Below are positions 6,249-11,731 of a stretch of DNA of 11,731 nt, in pieces. Both the position numbers and the translations under genes were made by a program. Position 1 is the first letter of the stretch, and the number at the start of each line of letters is the position of its first letter. Under the pieces are notes generated by a model, which saw only the letters and a list, made by a program, of their open reading frames with translations, did no database searches and was not told the DNA's origin. The DNA lies in the NCBI GenBank assembly GCA_030691805.1, contig JAUYDP010000438.1, positions 1-11,731 on the forward strand, in the 5' to 3' direction. The DNA comes from Dehalococcoidia bacterium. Its GTDB lineage: Bacteria > Chloroflexota > Dehalococcoidia > JAUYDP01.

Positions 6249-7870
6249 AAAAGGGTGTTGTCTATCTGGTGGGGGCGGGGCCAGGAGACCCGGGCCTTAT
6301 TACCGTCAAGGGGTTAGAGTGCATTAGACAGGCCGATGCTATTGTCTATGATCGTTTGGCCAGCCCGGAGCTACTGAGAGAGGCCCGCAAAGACGCTCAG
6401 ATAATCTACGTTGGGAAGGCATCCAGCCAGCATGCCATGGCCCAGGGTGACATCAACTGTCTCCTGGTGGTTCTGGCAGTCCAGGGAAAGACGGTGGTCC
6501 GCCTGAAGGGGGGCGACCCCTTCGTCTTCGGCCGCGGTGGTGAAGAGGCTGAGACCTTGGCCGAAGCAGGGATCCCTTTCCAGGTAGTGCCGGGTGTCAC
6601 TTCCGCCATCGCGGCGCCTGCCTATGCCGGGATACCGGTTACCCATCGCGACTTCACTTCCGGCCTGGCTATCTTCACCGGTCACGAAGACCCCCTAAAG
6701 GACGGTAGCGCTATTTCCTGGGAAAAGATCTCCACCGGGGTAGGCACGCTGGTCTTTTTGATGGGCATGGAGAACCTGGACGCTATCGTGGAGCGGCTGC
6801 TAACCAACGGCCGGCCGCCTGAGACGCCGGTCGCCCTGGTCCGGTGGGGCACCTTGCCGCAGCAGGAGACCCTGGTAGGCGACCTTTCGACAATCGCGGC
6901 GAAAGCCAGGGAATCGGGCTTCGCCGCTCCTGCGGTAATCGTAGTGGGCGAGGTAGTCTCGCTACGGGACCGCTTACGGTGGTTCGATAACCGGCCGCTT
7001 TCCGGCAAGCGAGTCCTGGTGACCCGCACCAGGGAGCAGGCTAGCCAGTTATCTGCCCTTCTCCGAGACCACGGCGCCGAGGCTGTAGAATGCCCGACGA
7101 TCGAGATACAGCCCGTAGAGGACTTCTCTGAGATGGACTCGGCCCTGTCCAACCTGGCCCAGTACGACTGGGTTATCTTCACCAGCGTCCATGGCGTACG
7201 GTCTGTGCTGGCTCGGCTGCAGGACCTGGGCCGCTCTGCTGACGCCCTGTCGGAGTGCCGCTTGGCGGCAATTGGCCCGTCGACAGCCCGGGAGCTGGAA
7301 GGCGCCGGGCTACGGGTGGCTTACCAGCCGGAGGAGTATGTCGCCGAGGCCATTGTAGAGGGCCTGGACGGCGTGGCTGGAAAGCGCATATTGCTACCCC
7401 GGGCCGATATCGCCCGGGAGTCGCTGGCCATCGGTCTGCGCGAGAAGGGCGCTGTGGTGGACGAGGTTGACGCCTATCGCACCGTCTCTGCATCGGCGGA
7501 AGCGGGGCCGGTGAGGCAGATGCTTGCCACACGCCAAATCGATGCGGTGACTTTTACCAGTTCTTCGACAGTGCGCAACTTTGTAGCTTTGCTGGAACAA
7601 GGAACGAAGAAGGAGGAACGGGGAACGGGGAACGAGGAACAAGGGAGAGGGGACGAGGAGCGAGGGATTGGGAACAAGGAACGAGGAACGAGGGAGAAAG
7701 GGCTTCGAGTTTTGGACCTCTTGAAGGGGGTCAAGGTAGCTTGCATTGGCCCCGTTACCTCCCGGACGGCCCACGAGCTGGGGCTGCATGTTGACGTGGT
7801 GGCCAAGGAGTACACCATACCCGGCCTGGTGCAGGCTTTGGAGGAGTTCTACGCGAAGGAAAGGAGGTGA
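6245..7870 (+). CDS. Fused uroporphyrinogen-III C-methyltransferase / uroporphyrinogen-III synthase (CobA-HemD)
   Basis: The 541-residue protein has two enzymes in one chain. Residues 3-243 are the SAM-dependent methyltransferase (CobA/SUMT) with VGAGPGDPGLIT (9-20), GGDPFVFGRGGEE (89-101) and VPGVTSA (115-121). It converts uroporphyrinogen III to precorrin-2. Residues about 253-540 are uroporphyrinogen-III synthase (HemD), with VLVTRTREQA, the VIFTSVHGV strand and FTSSSTVRNF (437-446). It closes hydroxymethylbilane to uroporphyrinogen III. The fusion is known in Firmicutes and other bacteria, and lets one chain make the branch-point substrate and use it. Between VALL (447-450) and the LLKGVKVACIGPVT block sits a 35-residue charged repeat insert (451-485) not expected in HemD. 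The gene overlaps the preceding one by 4 nt and its stop overlaps the next start (GTGA). Confidence 0.95.
   Translation: MKKGVVYLVGAGPGDPGLITVKGLECIRQADAIVYDRLASPELLREARKDAQIIYVGKASSQHAMAQGDINCLLVVLAVQGKTVVRLKGGDPFVFGRGGEEAETLAEAGIPFQVVPGVTSAIAAPAYAGIPVTHRDFTSGLAIFTGHEDPLKDGSAISWEKISTGVGTLVFLMGMENLDAIVERLLTNGRPPETPVALVRWGTLPQQETLVGDLSTIAAKARESGFAAPAVIVVGEVVSLRDRLRWFDNRPLSGKRVLVTRTREQASQLSALLRDHGAEAVECPTIEIQPVEDFSEMDSALSNLAQYDWVIFTSVHGVRSVLARLQDLGRSADALSECRLAAIGPSTARELEGAGLRVAYQPEEYVAEAIVEGLDGVAGKRILLPRADIARESLAIGLREKGAVVDEVDAYRTVSASAEAGPVRQMLATRQIDAVTFTSSSTVRNFVALLEQGTKKEERGTGNEEQGRGDEERGIGNKERGTREKGLRVLDLLKGVKVACIGPVTSRTAHELGLHVDVVAKEYTIPGLVQALEEFYAKERR
7594..7698 (+). repeat. Heptanucleotide tandem repeat (GGAACGA type, 15 units) inside the hemD half
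   Basis: The 105 bases divide without gaps into fifteen 7-mers. Nine begin GGAAC (four GGAACGA, three GGAACAA, two GGAACGG); the rest are one- to four-base variants such as GGGACGA and GGAGCGA. The strand is almost pure purine. As 105 is a multiple of both 7 and 3, the frame is kept. It codes for five heptapeptides (residues 451-485) of the form E-[RQ]-G-x-x-x-[EK], for example ERGTGNE and EQGRGDE. This resembles the short tandem heptanucleotide repeats known in cyanobacteria and other bacteria, but is unusual inside a core enzyme. Confidence 0.93.
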
Positions 7871-7884
7871 GCGGCCCACCTCCT
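7862..7884 (+). promoter_or_regulatory. Hairpin holding a perfect Shine-Dalgarno core at the cobA-hemD stop codon
   Basis: AGGAGGTG (7862-7869) and CACCTCCT (7877-7884) are perfect reverse complements with a 7-nt loop. The 5' arm is part of AAGGAGGTGA, the full complement of the 16S rRNA 3' end, and contains both the hemD stop and the GTG of the next gene. No ATG, GTG or TTG lies at normal distance downstream, so its use as a ribosome site is uncertain. It could pause ribosomes or limit translation of the next gene. Confidence 0.5.
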
Positions 7885-8554
7885 GGACCTGCACAACCCG
7901 GTGGCCCCAGCGGTCGTGGATTTGCAACTGCATGGTCTGGGAACTGGTGGAGCCTGCGGTTATCGGTGGGACTGGCGATGAGCCTGGGGGTGGGGATACT
8001 GGCGGTGGCTTTACTGGGCGCTAGCAAAGGAGATCGCGCAGCAGCTCGAACTCTGGCAGACAACTTCGTGCTTAATATCACGCGGGGCCAGGGCGATTGC
8101 GTAGTCTGCCCACAGGCAGATCAACATTTACCCCCGGTCCCGGGCTGCTTTTCTTCCCTGGCGATATCAATAACTCTCCTACCTTCTACCCGGGAGAGAC
8201 GACATACTACACCGCCACGGTGCAAAATCGGACTGCCACTTCTTTCTTTGCGGACCTAGATAACACAGTAGAAATCTCGCCTGATGGTAAAAATTGGATT
8301 CAGGTTAGCATACCCAGTAACGAGCCGCGCCCTATTCCACCCGGGGGCACTCTACAATTAAAGGTGAACGTAGTACCGACATGGCCGCCGTCGTCACAAG
8401 CCATCGGGGTAGCGGCGGCCGCATCGACACGGGTGACCGCGACCATGTCTATTCCATCGGGCCCACGGCTCGAATTAGCCAGACGGTTGTGTTCGCCAGG
8501 CCCCAGAAGGTCTACCTGCCCCTGGCGGAAAGGAACTTGGCTGGCGCCTGGTAA
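7867..8554 (+). pseudogene. Secreted or membrane-anchored beta-rich protein gene, broken by two frameshifts
   Basis: Three frames in sequence each carry convincing protein. Frame 1 starts at GTG 7867, overlapping the hemD stop by GTGA, with GAAGGA (7855-7860) 6 nt upstream. It gives a Pro/Gly-rich start, a membrane segment or signal anchor (SVGLAMSLGVGILAVALLG) and ADNFVLNITRGQGDCVVCPQ. Frame 2, from about 8100-8150, gives an Ig-like beta region with FFPGDINNSPTFYPGETTYY, then VEISPDGKNWIQVSI and GGTLQLKVNVVPTW. Frame 3, from somewhere in 8395-8465, gives SQTVVFARPQKVYLPLAERN and ends at TAA 8552-8554. The first shift lies near runs of C and G (8128-8145). Each shift moves the frame by -1, as a single-base loss would. 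No known family is recognised; the late VYLPL motif recalls extracellular Chloroflexota proteins. True decay and sequencing error both remain possible. Confidence 0.72.
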
Positions 8555-8594
8555 CCCCAGGATAGACCCAAAGTAGAAGGAGATAATCCCCGCA

Positions 8595-10877
8595 ATGGCT
8601 GAAGAATTTTCGGTAGTTGGCAAGAGGCTGCCCAGGCTGGATGGCCTTGCGAAGGCTACGGGCCAGGCCGCCTTCACCGGTGACCTTAACCTGCCCCGGA
8701 TACTCCAGGGAAAGATCCTGCGAAGCCCACTCGCCCACGCCAGGATCTTGAATATAGATACTACTCGCGCCAGGGCTTTACCCGGGGTCAAGGCAGTAGT
8801 AACCGGTAAAGACACCCTTGGGCGCCGCTATAACGTGCTGCGATTCAAGGAGTCCTTTGCGGATGAATACCTGCTGGCCATGGACAAGGTGCGGTTCATC
8901 GGGGATGCAGTGGCGGCTGTCGCCGCGGTAGACGAGGAGACCGCCCAAGATGCCCTGGATCTTGTCAAAGTAGATTACGAGGTGTTACCCGCCGTTTTCG
9001 ACCCAGAGGAAGCCTTGAAGCCGGGGGCGCCGCGGATTCATGACCACTCCGAGAACAACGTCAGCCGCCGGATTAACTTGGAGTTTGGGGATGTAGACGG
9101 CCTTATGGCCTCCGCCTACCACGTCCGGGAAGATACCTTCGTGACCCAGAGCCAGAGCCACGTGCCGATGGAGGGGCACGCTTGCGTTGCCAGTTTCGAG
9201 CCGAACAGCCGGCTTACCGTCTGGACCTCCACCCAGATACCATATCTTATAAAAAAAGACCTGGCCCTGGTCCTGGGGCTGGAGGACAGCCAGGTGCGGG
9301 TTATCCTACCTTATGTTGGGGGCGGTTTTGGCGGCAAGTCCGACGGACTGGCTAACCTGGATTTCTGCGCTTCGCTGCTTTCCATTAAATCAGGGCGGCC
9401 GGTAAGGATTCTCTATGGCCGTGAAGAGGAGTTCATCGGCACCAGGCGCCGTCATCCCATCCGCATCTGGATGAAGACGGGGATTGACCGGGAGGGCCGC
9501 ATCGTGGCCAGGGATGTCCGCTGCATCATGGATGGCGGAGGCTATAATTCCTATGGGCCGGCCAGCGTGCTTTTAGTGGGCATCTTTTTGAATCTGCCGT
9601 ACCGGTACCAGAGCTACCGGTATCGGGGGACACGGGCCTATACCAATAAGCCTCCCTCGGCCGCTATGCGGGGGCACGGCGCCCCCCAGGGCCACTTCGC
9701 CAGCGATATCCAACTTGACATAATAGCTAAGGAGACGGGGATAGACCCGATTGACATACGTCTGCGCAACGCTTTGGAGGCAGGGGAGACTACCCTGGCA
9801 GGCTTCAAGATTCTCAGCTCTAACTTCGCCGCCTGTATCCATGAGGTGGCCCAAAAGTCCGAATGGCACGAGAGAAAGGGCAAGTTGGGCGCGAACCGGG
9901 GATTAGGAATTGGGTGCAGCGGGTTCCCTGCTGGGACCGGGTTCCGGCAGCGGCCGGATATACCCACCTACTCCTCGGCGGTGGTGCGGATCAATGACGA
10001 CGGCTCGGTAGCGGTGCTGTCCAGCGCCGCTGACACGGGACAGGGTTCCGACACCCTGCTCCTGCAAATAGCCGCCGAGGAATTGGGCGCCAATCCGGAA
10101 GACGTGAAGTTCATCCGGGCGGATACCGATCTGACCCCGGCGGACCTGGGCAACTACGCCAGCCGGGAGACGGTCTTCGCGGGCAACGCCGTTAAGGCCG
10201 CCGCCGCCGAGGTCAAAAAGCAGGTCCTTCCTGTTGCCGCCGAGGAGCTAGAGGCCAACCCTGCCGACCTGGTGGCCTTCGGTGGGTTCATCTATGTTAG
10301 GGGCACCCCTGAGCGCCGGGTGACGTTCTTAAAAGCTGCCAAGAAAGCCATAGAAGTAAACAAAGGACGGCCGGTGGTGGGAGAGGCGGCCTACGACCCA
10401 CCGGATAAGATGAACTACGCCACCTATACCTTTGGGGCGCAGGTGGCGGAGGTCGAGGTGGACCCTGAAACGGGACACGTGACTGTAATCAAGCTCATCG
10501 GCGCCCACGATGGCGGCACCGCTATCAACCCCATGGCCGTGGAGGGGCAATTGGAAGGATCCATGCATATGGCCCTGGGCTTCGCCATGAGCGAGGACCT
10601 GGTATGGGAGGATGGCGCTGCCCTGAATCCATCGCTGGCTTCTTACTTCATCCCGGGGCCTTTCGAGATGCCCAGGACGGAGCTAATCAGGGTGGACTCC
10701 TGGGACCCGGAGGGTCCATTCGGGGCCAAAGAAGCCGGGGAGGGCACTGTTGGCCCCACTGCCCCGGCCATCGCTAACGCCATCTTCGACGCCGCGGGGA
10801 TACGGATGAAGAGCCTGCCTATTACGGCTGAAAAGGTGCTGAAGGCGCTGGGTGAAAAGGGGGCAGGCAAAGCTTAA
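8595..10877 (+). CDS. Xanthine dehydrogenase-family molybdopterin-binding (large) subunit
   Basis: The 760-residue protein is full length for the molybdenum subunit of the xanthine oxidase family. The N-terminal part (about 1-115) is the aldehyde oxidase/xanthine dehydrogenase a/b-hammerhead domain (KATGQAAFTGDL, LRSPLAHARI). Cofactor-binding motifs follow: VGGGFGGK (241-248), AMRGHGAPQG (357-366), DTGQGSD (480-486) and GAKEAGEGT, whose E716 is the expected catalytic glutamate. The 357-366 loop lacks the AYxCSFR of form I and the AYRGAGR of form II CO dehydrogenases, so it is probably a hydroxylase or dehydrogenase of an aldehyde, heterocycle or aryl-CoA. AGAAGGAG (8575-8582) lies 12 nt before the ATG. 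Partners normally encoded beside it (FAD-binding and 2Fe-2S subunits) are absent on both sides. The substrate cannot be read from sequence. Confidence 0.92.
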   Translation: MAEEFSVVGKRLPRLDGLAKATGQAAFTGDLNLPRILQGKILRSPLAHARILNIDTTRARALPGVKAVVTGKDTLGRRYNVLRFKESFADEYLLAMDKVRFIGDAVAAVAAVDEETAQDALDLVKVDYEVLPAVFDPEEALKPGAPRIHDHSENNVSRRINLEFGDVDGLMASAYHVREDTFVTQSQSHVPMEGHACVASFEPNSRLTVWTSTQIPYLIKKDLALVLGLEDSQVRVILPYVGGGFGGKSDGLANLDFCASLLSIKSGRPVRILYGREEEFIGTRRRHPIRIWMKTGIDREGRIVARDVRCIMDGGGYNSYGPASVLLVGIFLNLPYRYQSYRYRGTRAYTNKPPSAAMRGHGAPQGHFASDIQLDIIAKETGIDPIDIRLRNALEAGETTLAGFKILSSNFAACIHEVAQKSEWHERKGKLGANRGLGIGCSGFPAGTGFRQRPDIPTYSSAVVRINDDGSVAVLSSAADTGQGSDTLLLQIAAEELGANPEDVKFIRADTDLTPADLGNYASRETVFAGNAVKAAAAEVKKQVLPVAAEELEANPADLVAFGGFIYVRGTPERRVTFLKAAKKAIEVNKGRPVVGEAAYDPPDKMNYATYTFGAQVAEVEVDPETGHVTVIKLIGAHDGGTAINPMAVEGQLEGSMHMALGFAMSEDLVWEDGAALNPSLASYFIPGPFEMPRTELIRVDSWDPEGPFGAKEAGEGTVGPTAPAIANAIFDAAGIRMKSLPITAEKVLKALGEKGAGKA

Positions 10878-10902
10878 CTTCGATCACTCTTTCACCCGGC
10901 GC
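10845..10902. terminator. Strong inverted repeat between convergent genes (possible bidirectional terminator or mRNA 3' end)
   Basis: GCGCTGGGTGAAA (10845-10857) pairs with TTTCACCCGGCGC (10890-10902) over 13 positions, with 12 Watson-Crick pairs and one G-U in the plus-strand RNA. The 32-nt loop contains the molybdopterin gene's stop codon. No U-run follows on either strand, so it is not a textbook Rho-independent terminator. Its position between the convergent molybdopterin and fur genes fits a 3'-end stabiliser or a terminator serving both. Confidence 0.45.
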
Positions 10903-10921
10903 ATGGGTCTCGGCTTGACCC

Positions 10922-11383
10922 CTACTCACCCCTGCAGTCTGGGCAGAAGCCAGCCAGGTCAATGGCCGTGCTGGTGATGGTGAAACCGTGGCGCTTGGTC
11001 AGCTCGGCCTTTAGACTCTCTGTCAACGGGCTTTCGAACTCGATGACGTGGCCGCAGCGGACACAGAGCAGGTGAAAGTGTTCCGCTTGGGGCTTTATTT
11101 CGTAATGGTGGTGTTCCTCGGCGAAGTGGAGCTCATTGATGAAGCCCATTGCTTTGAGCATAGAGAGATTCCGGTAGATGGTGGACAGGCTGATGCGGGG
11201 GTCCTTTTCCCGGGCCAGCCGGTAAAGCTCCGGCGCGTCCAGGTGGCCCTGGGCTTCCCGGATTAACTCCAACAAGAGGGTGCGCTGGCTGGTCGCCCGC
11301 CGCCCGACGGAGCTCAAAATCCCCTTGGCGCTTTCCTTGCTCCCGCCCTGCTCCTCTTGTGCGACGATGCTTCGCTTACTCAT
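10922..11383 (-). CDS. Fur-family metal-dependent transcriptional repressor
   Basis: A 153-residue protein with the Fur fold. An N-terminal extension of about 25 residues precedes the winged helix (recognition helix SLSTIYRNL, 65-73). A dimerisation and metal domain follows, with HHHYE (91-95), EHFHLLC (101-107), CVRCG (107-111) and CPDC (147-150). The two CxxC pairs are the structural zinc site. The residue matching the peroxide-sensing Asp of PerR is Glu (E115 in HVIEF), which favours an iron or zinc regulator over PerR; Fur versus Zur cannot be settled. It is transcribed away from the MFS gene (115 nt between starts) and converges on the molybdopterin gene. No Shine-Dalgarno precedes the ATG, which lies 8 nt after a -10-like box, so the mRNA may be leaderless. 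The stop is at 10922-10924. Confidence 0.93.
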   Translation of the reverse strand: MSKRSIVAQEEQGGSKESAKGILSSVGRRATSQRTLLLELIREAQGHLDAPELYRLAREKDPRISLSTIYRNLSMLKAMGFINELHFAEEHHHYEIKPQAEHFHLLCVRCGHVIEFESPLTESLKAELTKRHGFTITSTAIDLAGFCPDCRGE

Positions 11384-11391
11384 ATCAGCTA

Positions 11392-11420
11392 ATTATGGCA
11401 TACGGTCTCGTTCCGCACAA
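11392..11420 (-). promoter_or_regulatory. Putative promoter of the fur-family gene
   Basis: On the minus strand, TTGTGC (11420-11415), a 17-nt spacer and CATAAT (11397-11392) precede the ATG by 8 nt. The start site would fall at or just before the ATG, giving a leaderless or nearly leaderless mRNA. The -35 match is weak (3 of 6). Confidence 0.45.
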
Positions 11421-11442
11421 GAAGAAGCCTATTGGAGGTTAA

Positions 11443-11466
11443 GACATAATCCAATTTCATTGTGTC
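11443..11466. promoter_or_regulatory. Candidate operator: imperfect inverted repeat in the fur-MFS divergent region
   Basis: GACATAAT (11443-11450) and ATTGTGTC (11459-11466) match as an inverted repeat at 7 of 8 positions around an 8-nt AT-rich centre. The right arm covers the -35 box of the MFS promoter. It is not a classic 19-bp Fur box, so the regulator is unknown. Confidence 0.3.
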
Positions 11467-11488
11467 GAAGGACCGCTAGGCGTATAAT
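11460..11488 (+). promoter_or_regulatory. Putative promoter of the MFS transporter gene
   Basis: TTGTGT (11460-11465), a 17-nt spacer and a perfect TATAAT (11483-11488) precede the ATG at 11499 by 10 nt, implying a leader of only about 4 nt. Confidence 0.55.
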
Positions 11489-11498
11489 CGCCAGGGAT

Positions 11499-11731
11499 AT
11501 GGGAATCGGAGACCTTCCAGATAATATAGCTCCAGGAAAGCAGGATGTACGCCGGCCTCACTATGCCTTCGTCGTGCTGGGCATGGGCAGGCTGACGGTG
11601 GTGGGGGCTCTGGGCCTGGCCCGATACCCTTACGCTCTTATCCTTCCCTCCATGAAGGAGGCCCTGGGCCTCAGTTACACCGAGATGGGCCTCCTGGCCA
11701 CAGGTTTCTTCTCTGGATACCTGGTCTTTGC
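11499..11731 (+). CDS. MFS transporter, N-terminal part (3' end outside window)
   Basis: The frame opens at ATG 11499 and has no stop through base 11731, giving 77 codons. After a polar start of about 23 residues come a first membrane helix (YAFVVLGMGRLTVVGALGLA), then RYPYALILPSMKEALGLSYT and a second helix (MGLLATGFFSGYLVF). The helix, loop with LPSMKEALGLSY, and GYL-containing second helix are typical of major facilitator transporters. The pattern recalls the YbfB/YjiJ branch, an assignment from the N-terminus only. The TATAAT box 10 nt upstream supports this start. AGGG (11493-11496) is too close to be a strong ribosome site. The gene is divergent from the Fur-family repressor, which may control it. 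The substrate is unknown. Confidence 0.8.
   Translation, partial: MGIGDLPDNIAPGKQDVRRPHYAFVVLGMGRLTVVGALGLARYPYALILPSMKEALGLSYTEMGLLATGFFSGYLVF

Noticed and set aside
7394..7933. Minus-strand open frames with repeats such as FLVP and SSFPVPRSS
   Set aside because: They are the reverse reading of the GGAACGA heptanucleotide repeat inside cobA-hemD. The plus-strand frame has a complete recognised enzyme; the antisense frames have no start signal or family match.
8595..10877. Aerobic CO dehydrogenase large subunit (CoxL)
   Set aside because: Neither AYxCSFR nor AYRGAGR is present at the active-site loop, and CoxM/CoxS genes are missing, so only the broader family name is supported.
1..11731. 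Mobile elements, CRISPR arrays, tRNA or rRNA genes
   Set aside because: No transposase, spaced direct repeats, terminal inverted repeats, cloverleaf or rRNA segment was recognised on either strand. The only arrays are the 25-bp duplication and the heptanucleotide repeat.

Overview
The window is GC-rich bacterial DNA. The gene set is a PASTA-type Ser/Thr kinase, a membrane HD-GYP protein next to a DUF5317-like protein, a fused CobA-HemD, a Met8/SirC-type dehydrogenase, and a secreted-type protein whose last readable frame carries the motif VYLPL near its end. This fits Chloroflexota (possibly Dehalococcoidia) best. That assignment is inference from gene content; no rRNA or other marker gene is present.

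Layout, left to right. (1) 1-1025 is the C-terminal part of a Ser/Thr kinase with a membrane anchor and three PASTA domains. Its 3' end carries a 25-bp tandem duplication that rewrites the C-terminus. (2) 1026-1332 is a leader region with a good sigma-70-type promoter, a 27-codon membrane microprotein ORF, and a terminator-like hairpin. The predicted transcript's first 12 bases are perfectly complementary to the bases just before the U-rich tract. (3) 1333-5514 is a tightly spaced membrane cassette: HD-GYP protein, DUF5317-like protein, flippase-like (YbhN/UPF0104) protein, and a GT39/ArnT-like glycosyltransferase. An in-frame UGA interrupts the glycosyltransferase just before its catalytic Asp-Glu. 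(4) 5565-7870 is a two-gene tetrapyrrole operon: precorrin-2 dehydrogenase, then CobA-HemD. A TATAAT box lies directly upstream, placed so that the first mRNA should be leaderless. The HemD half contains 15 copies of a heptanucleotide repeat. (5) 7867-8554 is a secreted-type gene broken by two frameshifts. (6) 8595-10877 encodes a xanthine-dehydrogenase-family molybdopterin subunit with no FAD or Fe-S partner in view. (7) 10922-11383 (minus strand) encodes a Fur-family repressor, divergent from an MFS transporter (11499 onward) that runs off the window.

How they work together. The tetrapyrrole genes make uroporphyrinogen III and convert it to precorrin-2 and sirohydrochlorin, feeding siroheme or cobalamin. 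The 1333-5514 block looks like a cell-envelope or polyprenyl-lipid/sugar module with a c-di-GMP-type phosphodiesterase in front. Fur and the MFS gene share a 115-bp divergent promoter region with a candidate operator.

Four coding irregularities fall in 11.7 kb: the frame-altering duplication, the UGA, and two frameshifts. Either this is a locus in decay or the assembly has base-level errors. Read-level checking would decide. I saw no tRNA, rRNA, CRISPR array, insertion sequence or origin.
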